Assembly: GCA_050011095.1 (NCBI GenBank)
Contig: JBEKJU010000190.1
Span: forward strand, 1-7,128
Length of the DNA stretch: 7,128 nt
Source of the DNA: JBEKJU01 sp050011095
GTDB lineage: Bacteria > Desulfobacterota > Syntrophorhabdia > Syntrophorhabdales > WCHB1-27
Direction of reading: 5' to 3'
The position numbers and the translations under genes were made by a program. The notes below the pieces were generated by a model. The model saw only the letters and a list, made by a program, of their open reading frames with translations, had not been told where the DNA came from and did not search any database. Below are positions 1-6,588 of this stretch, piece by piece (the stretch's first letter is position 1; each line of letters starts with the position of its first letter).

Positions 1-17
1 TGGGCCATCTGGCTCGT

Positions 18-76
18 CCTTTTGTCCGCCCGCTTCGTTGCGAAAAGGTCATGTACATCCAGTACATTTGGCCTTT
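18..76. repeat. Inverted-repeat cluster with two competing stem-loops; possible terminator of the BON gene
   Basis: Two overlapping stem-loops can be drawn. The larger (44-76) pairs AAAGGTC-ATGTAC with GTACAT-(TT)-GGCCTTT around a 5-base loop, giving 13 pairs including one G-T, with a 2-base bulge. A smaller one pairs CCTTTT (18-23) with AAAAGG (43-48), and CGC (31-33) with GCG (40-42). Both use the bases around 44-48, so they exclude each other. Read on the minus strand, the larger stem lies downstream of the BON lipoprotein gene and ends in CCTTTT, so it could act as a weak intrinsic terminator. The T run is short and the upper stem is AT-rich. It could instead be a copy of a dispersed palindromic (REP-like) repeat, which cannot be tested from one window. 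Confidence 0.45.
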
Positions 77-131
77 CCGCGCCTCGCCGATCGGCCAAAA
101 ATCCTTCGCCATCCGACTCATTCATTTCCTT

Positions 132-151
132 CCGAGCCCGAAGCGACTCGG
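132..151 (-). repeat. Short stem-loop just after the BON gene stop codon
   Basis: CCGAG (132-136) pairs with CTCGG (147-151), and the stem extends inward to about 7 pairs including a wobble, leaving a 6-base loop. It starts three bases beyond the minus-strand stop codon. No T run follows on the minus strand, so it is not a classical intrinsic terminator. It might protect the mRNA 3' end or be chance in GC-rich DNA. Confidence 0.3.
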
Positions 152-153
152 CG

Positions 154-462
154 TCACTTCGTCACCGTGAGAAGGTTATTCACATTTCTGCAACCCTCGA
201 CCCCCGACGCGATCAGGCTTGCCGCCCTTTTCTCCTTTTCGGTCTCCACCGTTCCGGTCAACGTGACGCTCCCGCCGTTGCTCTCGACATTGATGGGCAG
301 ACCCGCCGTTGTCTTGTCTTTCGCAAGATTCATTCTGACCTCGGAGGCGATAATCGCGTCGTACGCCGCCTCTTTCTCCGATCTCTGCGCAGGCGTCTGG
401 CACGCGGCGAGAACAATCATCGCAATCATGAGGAACACGATTGTTGCATAAATCCTGGACAT
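154..462 (-). CDS. BON-domain lipoprotein, small envelope protein
   Basis: This is a 102-residue predicted lipoprotein. Residues 1-20 form a signal peptide: a short N-terminus with Arg3, a hydrophobic core at about 8-20, and a lipobox L18-A19-A20-C21. Cys21 would be the lipidated residue, and Gln22 at +2 fits outer-membrane sorting by the E. coli rule. The mature part (about 33-102) matches a single BON domain: an N-terminal helix, the strand motif GGSVTLTGTV (63-72), a helix with EKEKRAASLIA, and a final GVEGCRNVNNLLTV strand. BON domains occur in OsmY-like and other envelope or stress proteins and are thought to bind membranes or other ligands; the exact role here is unknown. The reading frame is open upstream to 699, but I chose ATG at 462 because it follows an ideal AAGGAGG and begins a proper signal peptide. 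The gene is divergent from dnaK. Cys91 is a second cysteine in the mature protein. Confidence 0.85.
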   Translation of the reverse strand: MSRIYATIVFLMIAMIVLAACQTPAQRSEKEAAYDAIIASEVRMNLAKDKTTAGLPINVESNGGSVTLTGTVETEKEKRAASLIASGVEGCRNVNNLLTVTK

Positions 463-467
463 GGTTA

Positions 468-474
468 CCTCCTT
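468..474 (-). promoter_or_regulatory. Ribosome binding site of the BON lipoprotein gene
   Basis: The minus strand reads AAGGAGG, then 5 bases, then ATG at 462. This near-perfect Shine-Dalgarno sequence decides the start codon against the longer frame that would begin at 699. Confidence 0.85.
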
Positions 475-500
475 AATCTGTGATACAAAGACGGGAAATA

Positions 501-519
501 CGCCCTTCTCCAAAGGGCG
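501..519 (-). repeat. Stem-loop in the probable 5' leader of the BON gene
   Basis: CGCCCTT (501-507) and AAGGGCG (513-519) form a perfect 7-pair stem with a 5-base loop. In the minus-strand transcript the loop reads TGGAG, so a GGA is exposed at the tip. It lies about 40 bases ahead of the BON start codon. A GGA in a hairpin loop is the kind of site bound by CsrA/RsmA, but the ribosome site is separate, so this is only a suggestion. Confidence 0.5.
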
Positions 520-537
520 CAGACGTTCCGCCTTCTC

Positions 538-565
538 GACTCTATACAATATAGTATATATAGTC
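538..565. promoter_or_regulatory. AT-rich imperfect palindrome, possible promoter or operator for the BON gene
   Basis: The 28-base segment begins GACTCTATA and ends TATATAGTC. Folding it about its centre gives 11 of 14 complementary positions. Read leftwards it contains several -10-like hexamers (TATACT, TATATT), but I see no TTGACA-like -35 at 16-18 bases. It stands out as very AT-rich against GC-rich surroundings. It may be the BON promoter with an overlapping repressor site. The strand and the protein involved are unknown. Confidence 0.4.
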
Positions 566-692
566 ATCCCTGATGCCGATGTCGCTAGACAGGTGGAATT
601 TGCCGCAACACCTTGCCGCCGGGGGAAGACATAAGGGGCGATCAGCGCGTTCTCGTGGGCCTTTCCAGGGCCTTTACCACAATTCCCGTTTG

Positions 693-721
693 TTGACAAC
701 CTTCCGGGGCGAGATTATATT
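693..721 (+). promoter_or_regulatory. Sigma-70-type promoter for the dnaK-lon unit
   Basis: A consensus -35 TTGACA (693-698) is followed after exactly 17 bases by TATATT (716-721), five of six matches to the -10 consensus. Transcription would begin near 728, giving a leader of about 37 bases before the dnaK ATG at 765. The match and spacing point to housekeeping, strong basal expression rather than control by a dedicated heat-shock sigma factor. Confidence 0.8.
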
Positions 722-751
722 AGGAATGTCTTTTTGAAGAACGAAAAACCG

Positions 752-758
752 GGAGGGG
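752..758 (+). promoter_or_regulatory. Ribosome binding site of dnaK
   Basis: GGAGGGG lies 6 bases before the ATG at 765, in a short purine-rich leader. It fixes the start that yields the canonical DnaK N-terminus. Confidence 0.8.
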
Positions 759-764
759 TATATC

Positions 765-2708
765 ATGGCGAAAAGGGTAATCGGAATAGATCTCGGCACC
801 ACGTTTTCCGTGGTCGCCATCATGGAAGGTGGCGAGCCGAAGGTAATCATCAATGAGGAGGGTAGCAGGCTCACTCCCAGTGTCGTTGCATTTACAAAAG
901 AAGGGGAAATCCTGGTCGGCCAGGTCGCGAGACGGCAGGCCATCACGAACCCTGAAAATACGATTTTTTCAATAAAGAGGTTTATGGGGAGGCGGTACGC
1001 CGAGGTGCAGGACGAGTTGAAGCGCATACCGTACAAGGTCGTGGGCGACCCTAACGGCCTCATGCGCGTCGAGGTGCGGGGCAAGACGTACACGCCCCAG
1101 GAGATATCCGCCTTCATCCTCCAGAAGCTGAAAAAGTCCGCCGAGAACTACCTTGGGCAGCCAGTGGAGGACGCGGTCATTACCGTGCCCGCTTATTTCA
1201 ATGACTCCCAGAGGCAGGCAACGAAGGACGCGGGGAGGATCGCCGGCCTGAACGTGCTCCGCATCATCAACGAGCCGACCGCATCGGCCCTCGCCTACGG
1301 CCTCGACAAGCAGACGAACGAGACGATCGCCGTCTACGACTTCGGCGGCGGCACCTTCGACATCTCCATCCTCGAGGTGGGTGACAACGTGGTCGAGGTG
1401 AAATCGACGAATGGCGACACCCACCTGGGCGGCGACGACATAGACCAGCACGTCATGGACTGGATCATCACCGAGTTCAAGAAGGACCAGGGGATCGACC
1501 TCTCCACCGACAAGATGGCCCTCCAGAGACTGAAAGAGGCGGGGGAGCGCGCGAAGATCGAGCTTTCCGCGACGCTCGAGACGGAGATCAACCTGCCCTT
1601 CATCACCGCGGACCAGACAGGACCCAAACATCTCAACATGAAGCTGACCCGCGCTAAGCTCGAACAGTTGTCGGACGACCTCTTCCAGCGGACCATGGAG
1701 CCGTGCAAGAGGGCCCTGAGCGATGCGAAGCTGACGCCCACGGATGTCAACGAGGTTGTTCTTGTCGGCGGCTCGACGAGGATACCCAAGGTACAGGAAC
1801 TGGTGAAGCAGTTCTTCGGCAAGGAGCCCCACAAGGGCGTAAACCCGGACGAGGTGGTGGCCCTCGGCGCGGCCGTGCAGGCGGGCGTGCTCGCAGGCGA
1901 GGTCAAGGACGTGCTGCTCCTCGACGTGACGCCCCTTTCCCTCGGTATCGAGACCCTTGGCGGGGTGATGACGAAGATCATCGAGAGGAACACGACCATC
2001 CCCACACGGAAGAGCCAGATCTTCACCACTGCGGACGACAACCAGACGAGCGTCGAGATCCATGTGCTCCAGGGCGAGCGCGAGCTGGCGCGGGACAACA
2101 GAACCCTCGGAAAATTCCACCTGATAGGCCTGCCGGCTGCGCCCAGGGGCATGCCCCAGATCGAGGTGACCTTCGATATCGACGCGAACGGCATCCTCCA
2201 CGTGTCGGCCAAGGACCTCGCCACCGCCAAGGAGCAGAATATCACGATCACGGCCTCGACCGGCATGAGCGAGGACGAAATCCAGAAGATGGTCAAGGAC
2301 GCGGAGATGCACGCGGAGGAAGACAGAAGAAAGAAAGAGGAGATCGAGCTGCGGAACCAGCTGGACAACCTCATTTATGCAACGGAAAAGACACTCAACG
2401 AAAGCAGGGAAAAGATAAGCGCGGAAGAGGCGAAATCCGTGGAGGGCGTGCTCTCGTCCGCACGGGATGCCGTAAAGAGCGGGGACCTGAACCGGATGAG
2501 ACCCGCCATGGACGAGGTGACGAAAGCCTCTCACGGGCTCGCCGAGGTCCTCTACAAGAAGACCACGGGTGAAGCGGGCCAGGGACAGCAGGGCGGCCAG
2601 ACACAGCAACCCGGCGCCGGGCAGCGAGAGGAGTCACGGGCCCACCAGTCCGGCGGCCGCGCGAGCGACGACGTAGTTGACGTTGAGTTCGAAGACGTCA
2701 AGAAGTAG
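765..2708 (+). CDS. dnaK: Chaperone protein DnaK (Hsp70)
   Basis: A full-length 647-residue Hsp70 (E. coli DnaK has 638), a cytoplasmic ATP-driven chaperone that binds exposed hydrophobic segments with DnaJ and GrpE. The ATPase domain spans about 1-381. It has the three family signatures: IDLGTTFS (8-15), VYDFGGGTFDISIL (190-203) and VVLVGGSTRIPKVQE (331-345). Lys71 and Thr197 match E. coli Lys70 and Thr199. The linker DVLLLDVTP is at 382-390, the beta substrate-binding domain at about 390-505 and the helical lid at about 506-600. A Gly/Gln-rich tail follows, ending in DVVDVEFEDVKK, like the conserved bacterial DnaK C-terminus. The Gram-negative-type insert after the KRFMGR motif is present. 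Position 14 is Phe where E. coli has Asn. The gene is followed 14 bases later by lon, with no grpE or dnaJ in view, so it may be a second dnaK or a relocated one. Confidence 0.98.
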   Translation: MAKRVIGIDLGTTFSVVAIMEGGEPKVIINEEGSRLTPSVVAFTKEGEILVGQVARRQAITNPENTIFSIKRFMGRRYAEVQDELKRIPYKVVGDPNGLMRVEVRGKTYTPQEISAFILQKLKKSAENYLGQPVEDAVITVPAYFNDSQRQATKDAGRIAGLNVLRIINEPTASALAYGLDKQTNETIAVYDFGGGTFDISILEVGDNVVEVKSTNGDTHLGGDDIDQHVMDWIITEFKKDQGIDLSTDKMALQRLKEAGERAKIELSATLETEINLPFITADQTGPKHLNMKLTRAKLEQLSDDLFQRTMEPCKRALSDAKLTPTDVNEVVLVGGSTRIPKVQELVKQFFGKEPHKGVNPDEVVALGAAVQAGVLAGEVKDVLLLDVTPLSLGIETLGGVMTKIIERNTTIPTRKSQIFTTADDNQTSVEIHVLQGERELARDNRTLGKFHLIGLPAAPRGMPQIEVTFDIDANGILHVSAKDLATAKEQNITITASTGMSEDEIQKMVKDAEMHAEEDRRKKEEIELRNQLDNLIYATEKTLNESREKISAEEAKSVEGVLSSARDAVKSGDLNRMRPAMDEVTKASHGLAEVLYKKTTGEAGQGQQGGQTQQPGAGQREESRAHQSGGRASDDVVDVEFEDVKK

Positions 2709-2714
2709 GGGAGG
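2708..2714 (+). promoter_or_regulatory. Ribosome binding site of lon in the dnaK-lon junction
   Basis: GGGGAGG begins on the last base of the dnaK stop codon and lies 8 bases before the ATG at 2723. There is no room for a separate promoter in the 14-base gap, so lon is read from the dnaK transcript, with its own strong ribosome site. Confidence 0.75.
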
Positions 2715-2722
2715 TAGTATAA

Positions 2723-5158
2723 ATGGTTATCGGCTTTAAGAACGACAAGACCGTGAAGGATAAGCTCTTCATCCCCGCGGAGGTGCCCGTACTGCCTTTG
2801 CGGGGTACGGTCGCTTATCCTGATCTTATAGTGCCCCTGGTCGTGGGCAGGGAGCGGTCGATCAAGCTCATCGACGAGGCCATGGGCCGTGACAGGCTCA
2901 TCGCCATCCTGACCCAGAAGAATCCGGACATAGAGGAGCCCGAGCAGGAAGACCTCTTCACGATCGGCACCGTCGCGACCATCATGAAGATGGTGAAGAT
3001 GGTCGACGGGAGCCAGAGGATCGTGGTTCAGGGGCTTGCCCGGTTCAAGCTCATAGAATTCACCCAGAGGGAGCCCCACTTCAGGGCGCGTATCCTTCCC
3101 ATTTTCGAGGAGTACCAGAAGGATATGGAAATCGACGCGATGTACATCAACCTGAAGAACCTCTACAAGAAGGCGGTGGAGATCGCGCCCTACCTCTCGT
3201 CGGAATTGTCCCAGATCGCGACGAAAATAGAGAACCCCGGAAACCTGGCGGATCTCGTCGCGTCGACGATCAACATCAGCGTTGCCGAGAGGCAGGAGGT
3301 GCTCGAAAGGATCGACCTCAAGGAGCGGCTCAAGAAGGTCACGATCATGCTCAACCGCGAGCTTGAGACCCTGGAGCTGTCGAGCAAGATACAGTCCCAC
3401 ATCAAGGAAGGCATCGACAAGACCCAGCGGGAGTACTACCTCCGGGAGCAGCTAAAGGCGATCCAGAAGGAACTGGGCGAGGCGGACGAGCGCTACACCG
3501 AGATAGACGAGCTGCGCAAGAAGATGGGCGAGGCGAAGATGCCCCCCGACGTCCTGAAGGTGACGGAGAAGGAGCTTGACAGGCTCTCGAAGATGAGCAC
3601 CATGTCCGCCGAATATACGGTGGCGAGGACGTACCTCGACTGGCTCGTCGATCTGCCCTGGTCCCACTCGACGGACGACAACCTGAACATCAAGGACGCC
3701 CGGAGGATACTGAACGAGGACCACTACGACCTCGAAAAGGTCAAGAAGAGGATCCTCGAATACCTCGCCGTGAGGAAGCTGAAGACGGACATGAGGGGAC
3801 CCATACTCTGCTTCGTGGGACCGCCCGGCGTGGGAAAGACGTCCCTCGGCAAATCGATCGCCCGCGCCCTCGGCAGGAAGTTCATGCGCATGTCCCTGGG
3901 CGGCATCCGCGACGAGGCCGAGATCAGGGGGCACAGGAGGACATACGTGGGCGCCCTGCCCGGCAGGATCGTCCAGGGGATAAAGAAGGCGGGCTCGAAT
4001 AACCCGGTCTTCATGCTCGACGAGGTCGACAAGATCGGGATGGACTTCAGGGGTGACCCGTCGAGCGCACTCCTCGAGGTGCTCGACCCGGAGCAGAACT
4101 TTTCCTTCAGCGACCACTACCTGGAGGTGCCTTTCGACCTCTCGAAGGTGATGTTCATCGCCACGGCGAACCTACTCGACCCCGTGCCGCCCGCTTTGAA
4201 AGACAGGATGGAGGTCCTGGAGCTGCCGGGCTACACGGAAGAGGAAAAAATCATGATCGCCAGGCAGTTCCTCATCCCGAAGGAACTCGGAGAGCACGGG
4301 CTCTCTGCCGACCTCGCGGAGTTCGAGGATGAGGCGCTCGAGGTGATCGTCCGCTCCTACACGCGGGAGGCCGGCGTCAGGAACCTGGAACGTGAGATCG
4401 CGGCCGTCTGCCGGGCCATCGCCCAGGAGGTCGCCGAGGGAAGCACCGAGAAGACCGTGGTCAAGGCCGACGACATCCACCGCTTCCTGGGGCCGATCAA
4501 GCACTATTCCGAGGTCGCGGAAAGGACGAAGTACTCCGGCGTCGCGACCGGTCTCGCCTGGACCCCCACGGGGGGTGACATCATCTTCATCGAGGCGACG
4601 AAGATGAAGGGCAAGGGGAATCCCCCTCTTCTGACCGGCCAGCTCGGCGACGTCATGAAGGAGTCCGCCCAGGCCGCCTGGAGCTATATCAGGAGCAAGG
4701 CGCAGGAATTCGGCATAGACGACGAGGTCTTCGAGAAGCAGGACGTCCACGTCCACGTGCCCCAAGGCGCCATCCCCAAGGATGGGCCGTCAGCGGGCAT
4801 CACGATGCTCGTCGCCCTGGTCAGCCTACTCACGGACCGGCCCGTGAGGAACGATGTAGCCATGACGGGCGAGATCACCCTGCGCGGTCTCGTGCTGCCT
4901 GTCGGCGGCATCAAGGAGAAGGTCCTCGCCGCGCGCAGGGCGGGCATCAGGAACGTGATCCTGCCGAAGATGAACGAGAAGGACCTGGAAGAGGTGCCGG
5001 AGAGCATCAAGGACAATATGCAGTTCAAGTTCATCGAGCGGGTGGACGAGGCCATCGACGCCTGCATGGGCATCAACAGCCCGGCCGAGTTCTGCGTCCT
5101 CAAGGATGCCGCGGCGGCGGAGGGTAAGCGGGCGCGCGCCGAGGCGACGCCGTCGTAG
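2723..5158 (+). CDS. lon: Lon protease (ATP-dependent serine protease La)
   Basis: A complete 811-residue LonA-type protease. It unfolds and degrades damaged proteins and some short-lived regulators in the cytoplasm, normally as a hexamer. The N-terminal substrate-recognition domain (about 18-215) opens with VPVLPLRGTVAYPDLIVPL, and a coiled-coil/helical region follows at about 215-310. The AAA+ module has Walker A GPPGVGKT (366-373), Walker B VFMLDEVD (429-436), sensor-1 Asn483 in TAN and Arg495 in KDRM. The protease domain (about 600-790) has the catalytic dyad Ser690 in PKDGPSAG and Lys733 in GGIKEK, with the same 43-residue spacing as E. coli Ser679/Lys722. There is no transmembrane segment, so it is not the archaeal LonB type. 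The last 20 or so residues are an Ala/Glu/Arg-rich tail. It forms one transcription unit with dnaK, pairing refolding with degradation, and is closed by the terminator at 5262. Confidence 0.98.
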   Translation: MVIGFKNDKTVKDKLFIPAEVPVLPLRGTVAYPDLIVPLVVGRERSIKLIDEAMGRDRLIAILTQKNPDIEEPEQEDLFTIGTVATIMKMVKMVDGSQRIVVQGLARFKLIEFTQREPHFRARILPIFEEYQKDMEIDAMYINLKNLYKKAVEIAPYLSSELSQIATKIENPGNLADLVASTINISVAERQEVLERIDLKERLKKVTIMLNRELETLELSSKIQSHIKEGIDKTQREYYLREQLKAIQKELGEADERYTEIDELRKKMGEAKMPPDVLKVTEKELDRLSKMSTMSAEYTVARTYLDWLVDLPWSHSTDDNLNIKDARRILNEDHYDLEKVKKRILEYLAVRKLKTDMRGPILCFVGPPGVGKTSLGKSIARALGRKFMRMSLGGIRDEAEIRGHRRTYVGALPGRIVQGIKKAGSNNPVFMLDEVDKIGMDFRGDPSSALLEVLDPEQNFSFSDHYLEVPFDLSKVMFIATANLLDPVPPALKDRMEVLELPGYTEEEKIMIARQFLIPKELGEHGLSADLAEFEDEALEVIVRSYTREAGVRNLEREIAAVCRAIAQEVAEGSTEKTVVKADDIHRFLGPIKHYSEVAERTKYSGVATGLAWTPTGGDIIFIEATKMKGKGNPPLLTGQLGDVMKESAQAAWSYIRSKAQEFGIDDEVFEKQDVHVHVPQGAIPKDGPSAGITMLVALVSLLTDRPVRNDVAMTGEITLRGLVLPVGGIKEKVLAARRAGIRNVILPKMNEKDLEEVPESIKDNMQFKFIERVDEAIDACMGINSPAEFCVLKDAAAAEGKRARAEATPS

Positions 5159-5261
5159 GGACGCGACGACGAGGTGGGAGCGACACGGCGGAGCGACGGC
5201 CGGTGGTCGGATCGCCGGGGCTCGTATTGGGACCGCGCATCGATAAGTCATGATTAATGGG

Positions 5262-5288
5262 GGTGACGGCTTCCGCCGTCACCTTTTT
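5262..5288 (+). terminator. Strong rho-independent terminator of dnaK-lon
   Basis: GGTGACGGC (5262-5270) pairs perfectly with GCCGTCACC (5275-5283) around a TTCC loop, giving a 9-pair GC-rich stem followed at once by TTTTT and more T-rich sequence. It lies about 100 bases after the lon stop codon. It should isolate lon transcription from the genes to the right. Confidence 0.93.
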
Positions 5289-5300
5289 CGTTTTGTCGCG

Positions 5301-5375
5301 CTTTTTTTCGTTGCTGTCCTTTTCCTTTCCTTTACTTTATTTTCCTTTCCGCTTTTCCCTGTTCCCTGTTTTTCC
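5301..5375. repeat. Pyrimidine-rich (polypurine/polypyrimidine) tract
   Basis: The plus strand is almost entirely C and T, with repeated TTTCC and CCCTGTT units and only a few interruptions. The CCTTTCCTTT and TTTTCCTTTCC parts around 5319-5350 are close to mirror symmetry, the arrangement that can allow triplex DNA. It follows the terminator directly and lies about 65 bases ahead of the putative methyltransferase promoter. No function can be assigned; it may be relaxed, decayed spacer. Confidence 0.55.
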
Positions 5376-5438
5376 GTGGGCCGATGCCCTTCCTCGCCCG
5401 GTTACTCTTCACTTTTTGTGGTCTTCGCTTTCTATCGG

Positions 5439-5447
5439 TGTTACAAT
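5439..5447 (+). promoter_or_regulatory. Extended -10 promoter for the restriction-modification unit
   Basis: TG-T-TACAAT (5439-5447) matches the extended -10 pattern TGnTAnnnT, with TACAAT five of six to TATAAT. No good -35 is seen at 16-18 bases, as is tolerated for extended -10 promoters. Transcription would start near 5454, leaving a leader of about 90 bases that includes the stem-loop at 5491-5521. Confidence 0.5.
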
Positions 5448-5490
5448 CTCCATCGAGTCCTGAGCGGATATTGCCGAGATAGGTGTCGGA

Positions 5491-5521
5491 GGCGGTTAGG
5501 CTATTCTGTTGCGGAACCGCC
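5491..5521 (+). promoter_or_regulatory. Stem-loop in the methyltransferase leader, possible control site
   Basis: GGCGGTT (5491-5497) pairs perfectly with AACCGCC (5515-5521) across a 17-base loop. It ends 23 bases before the methyltransferase ATG. No T run follows, so it is not an intrinsic terminator. As DNA it could be an operator for methyltransferase autoregulation, which is known in type II systems; as RNA it could affect translation. Both are inference. Confidence 0.45.
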
Positions 5522-5544
5522 CTCAAGGTGATAAAAGGGGATAA

Positions 5545-6588
5545 ATGATGGGTAGCAGCGTGAAGAACATGCCTCTCACGAAAAATAGGTCTTTCATTAC
5601 GGCAGCACAACAGGCCCGCTCGTTAAGTGATCCAGTGCTTTCAGCCGCTACGGGGCCGGACAATAAGCGGGGTGCGATTGAGGCGCTTCTGGCCCTCAAT
5701 AAATACTATAGGGATAACCCCTGGCCCGCCCCTTTTGATGCTACACGACATCGGCTCCATCTGGGCGATGCCCGTGATTTATCATGGATACCGGATGAGA
5801 GCGTCCATCTCGTGGTAACGTCCCCCCCCTACTGGACTCTTAAAGAATACCAACCGCACAAGCTGCAAATGGGGGCCATTGATGATTACGAGGTCTTTCT
5901 TGTCGAACTTGACAAGGTATGGGAGGAGTGCAGGCGAATCCTTGCTCCCGGAGGTCGCATTTGCTGCGTCGTCGGAGACGTATGTATCCCCCGTCGTAAG
6001 GGCGGGCGGCATTATATAGTGCCTTTGCACGCGGACATAGAGGTGAGGGCACGAAAAATCGGACTCGACTGCCTGACTCCCATCCTGTGGTTTAAGATCG
6101 CGAACGGAGCGACGGAGGCCCGCGGTAACGGAGCGGGGTTCTATGGCAAGCCGTATCAGCCGGGAGCGGTCATAAAAAATGACATCGAATACATCCTGTT
6201 CATGCGTAAGGGCACCGACTATCGCTCTCCATCGATCCTTCAGAAAGCCCTCTCCATGCTCACGAGGGAGGAAATGCAGACATGGTTGCGGTCCGCGTGG
6301 ACAGACATCAGGGGAGAGTCAAGACTGCGTGGGCACCCGGCCCCGTTCCCCCAGGCCCTTGGGGAACGGCTGATAAGACTATTTTCTTTCGCCGGGGACA
6401 TAGTTCTCGACCCCTTTCTCGGAACGGGGACCACCAGTATCGCGGCAGCGGCAACCGGAAGAAACAGCATTGGCAACGAGGTTGATAGCACATACCTCGA
6501 TATAGCCCGGCTGCGCATGGAAGAGGCAATAAAGCATCATCGCTTTCCTTCTTTTACGGTAAGCCTCCAAATGGACGACCAAACATGA
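5545..6588 (+). CDS. Beta-class DNA methyltransferase, probably N4-cytosine, of a type II restriction-modification system
   Basis: A 347-residue site-specific DNA methyltransferase of the N6_N4_Mtase family (PF01555-like), using S-adenosylmethionine. Catalytic motif IV is TSPPYW (92-97). The SAM-binding motif I, DPFLGTGTT (289-297), lies near the C-terminus, preceded by a motif X-like HPAPFP (264-269), and NEVD (311-314) fits motif II. The order IV...X-I with the recognition region between defines the beta class. (S/T)SPPY-type catalytic motifs are most common in N4-cytosine enzymes, so m4C is favoured, though N6-adenine is not excluded. LGDARDL (73-79) and LAPGGRI (133-139) also fit the family. 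ATG at 5545 and at 5548 are both possible; the purine-rich AAAAGGGG (5533-5540) gives better spacing to the second. The gene overlaps the next by four bases. It is less GC-rich than dnaK-lon by eye, suggesting horizontal acquisition. It should protect host DNA from the nuclease encoded downstream. Confidence 0.9.
   Translation: MMGSSVKNMPLTKNRSFITAAQQARSLSDPVLSAATGPDNKRGAIEALLALNKYYRDNPWPAPFDATRHRLHLGDARDLSWIPDESVHLVVTSPPYWTLKEYQPHKLQMGAIDDYEVFLVELDKVWEECRRILAPGGRICCVVGDVCIPRRKGGRHYIVPLHADIEVRARKIGLDCLTPILWFKIANGATEARGNGAGFYGKPYQPGAVIKNDIEYILFMRKGTDYRSPSILQKALSMLTREEMQTWLRSAWTDIRGESRLRGHPAPFPQALGERLIRLFSFAGDIVLDPFLGTGTTSIAAAATGRNSIGNEVDSTYLDIARLRMEEAIKHHRFPSFTVSLQMDDQT

Larger units (their letters stand above)
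463..764. other. Divergent intergenic region between the BON gene and dnaK
   Basis: This stretch of 302 bases holds no convincing gene. From left to right it has the BON ribosome site (468-474), a stem-loop (501-519), an AT-rich imperfect palindrome (538-565), a featureless stretch (about 566-690), a sigma-70 promoter for dnaK (693-721) and the dnaK ribosome site (752-758). I searched by eye for a CIRCE element (TTAGCACTC, 9 bases, GAGTGCTAA) and for a sigma-32-type promoter and found neither. Confidence 0.7.
5159..5544. other. Gene-free junction between lon and the methyltransferase gene
   Basis: This 386-base stretch contains no credible gene. The first 100 bases are GC-rich without recognisable structure. 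Then come the terminator (5262-5288), a pyrimidine-rich tract (to about 5375), an extended -10 promoter (5439-5447) and a stem-loop (5491-5521). Open frames here give Phe/Leu/Ser-rich peptides that simply reflect the T/C-rich DNA. The change from very GC-rich to T-rich DNA marks the boundary between the dnaK-lon unit and the restriction-modification unit. Confidence 0.7.

Noticed and set aside
154..699. A longer 181-residue form of the BON protein
   Set aside because: The extra 79 residues have no family resemblance and would bury the signal peptide; the internal ATG at 462 has an excellent ribosome site and a correct lipobox.
722..764. An RNA thermometer in the dnaK leader (TTTTT 731-735 with AAAAA 744-748)
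   Set aside because: The only stem is five A-T pairs and it does not cover the ribosome site; pairing of the U run with GGAGGGG would be mostly wobble.
1703..2572. A 289-codon plus-strand frame inside dnaK
   Set aside because: Its product is an Arg/Gly-rich low-complexity sequence from a shifted frame of dnaK, with no motif or ribosome site of note.
969..2609. A 546-codon open frame on the minus strand opposite dnaK
   Set aside because: It is the mirror frame of a GC-rich conserved gene; the product is Arg/Leu/His-rich with no recognisable domain, and dnaK on the other strand is certain.
2552..4765. Several long minus-strand frames opposite lon (2552-3400, 3452-4117, 4172-4765)
   Set aside because: All are shadows of lon in GC-rich DNA, with His/Leu/Arg-rich products and no domain.
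5250..5531. A small hydrophobic protein, possibly membrane or toxin-like, after lon
   Set aside because: The frame begins in the terminator stem and its Phe/Leu/Ser content is caused by the pyrimidine tract; no ribosome site supports it.
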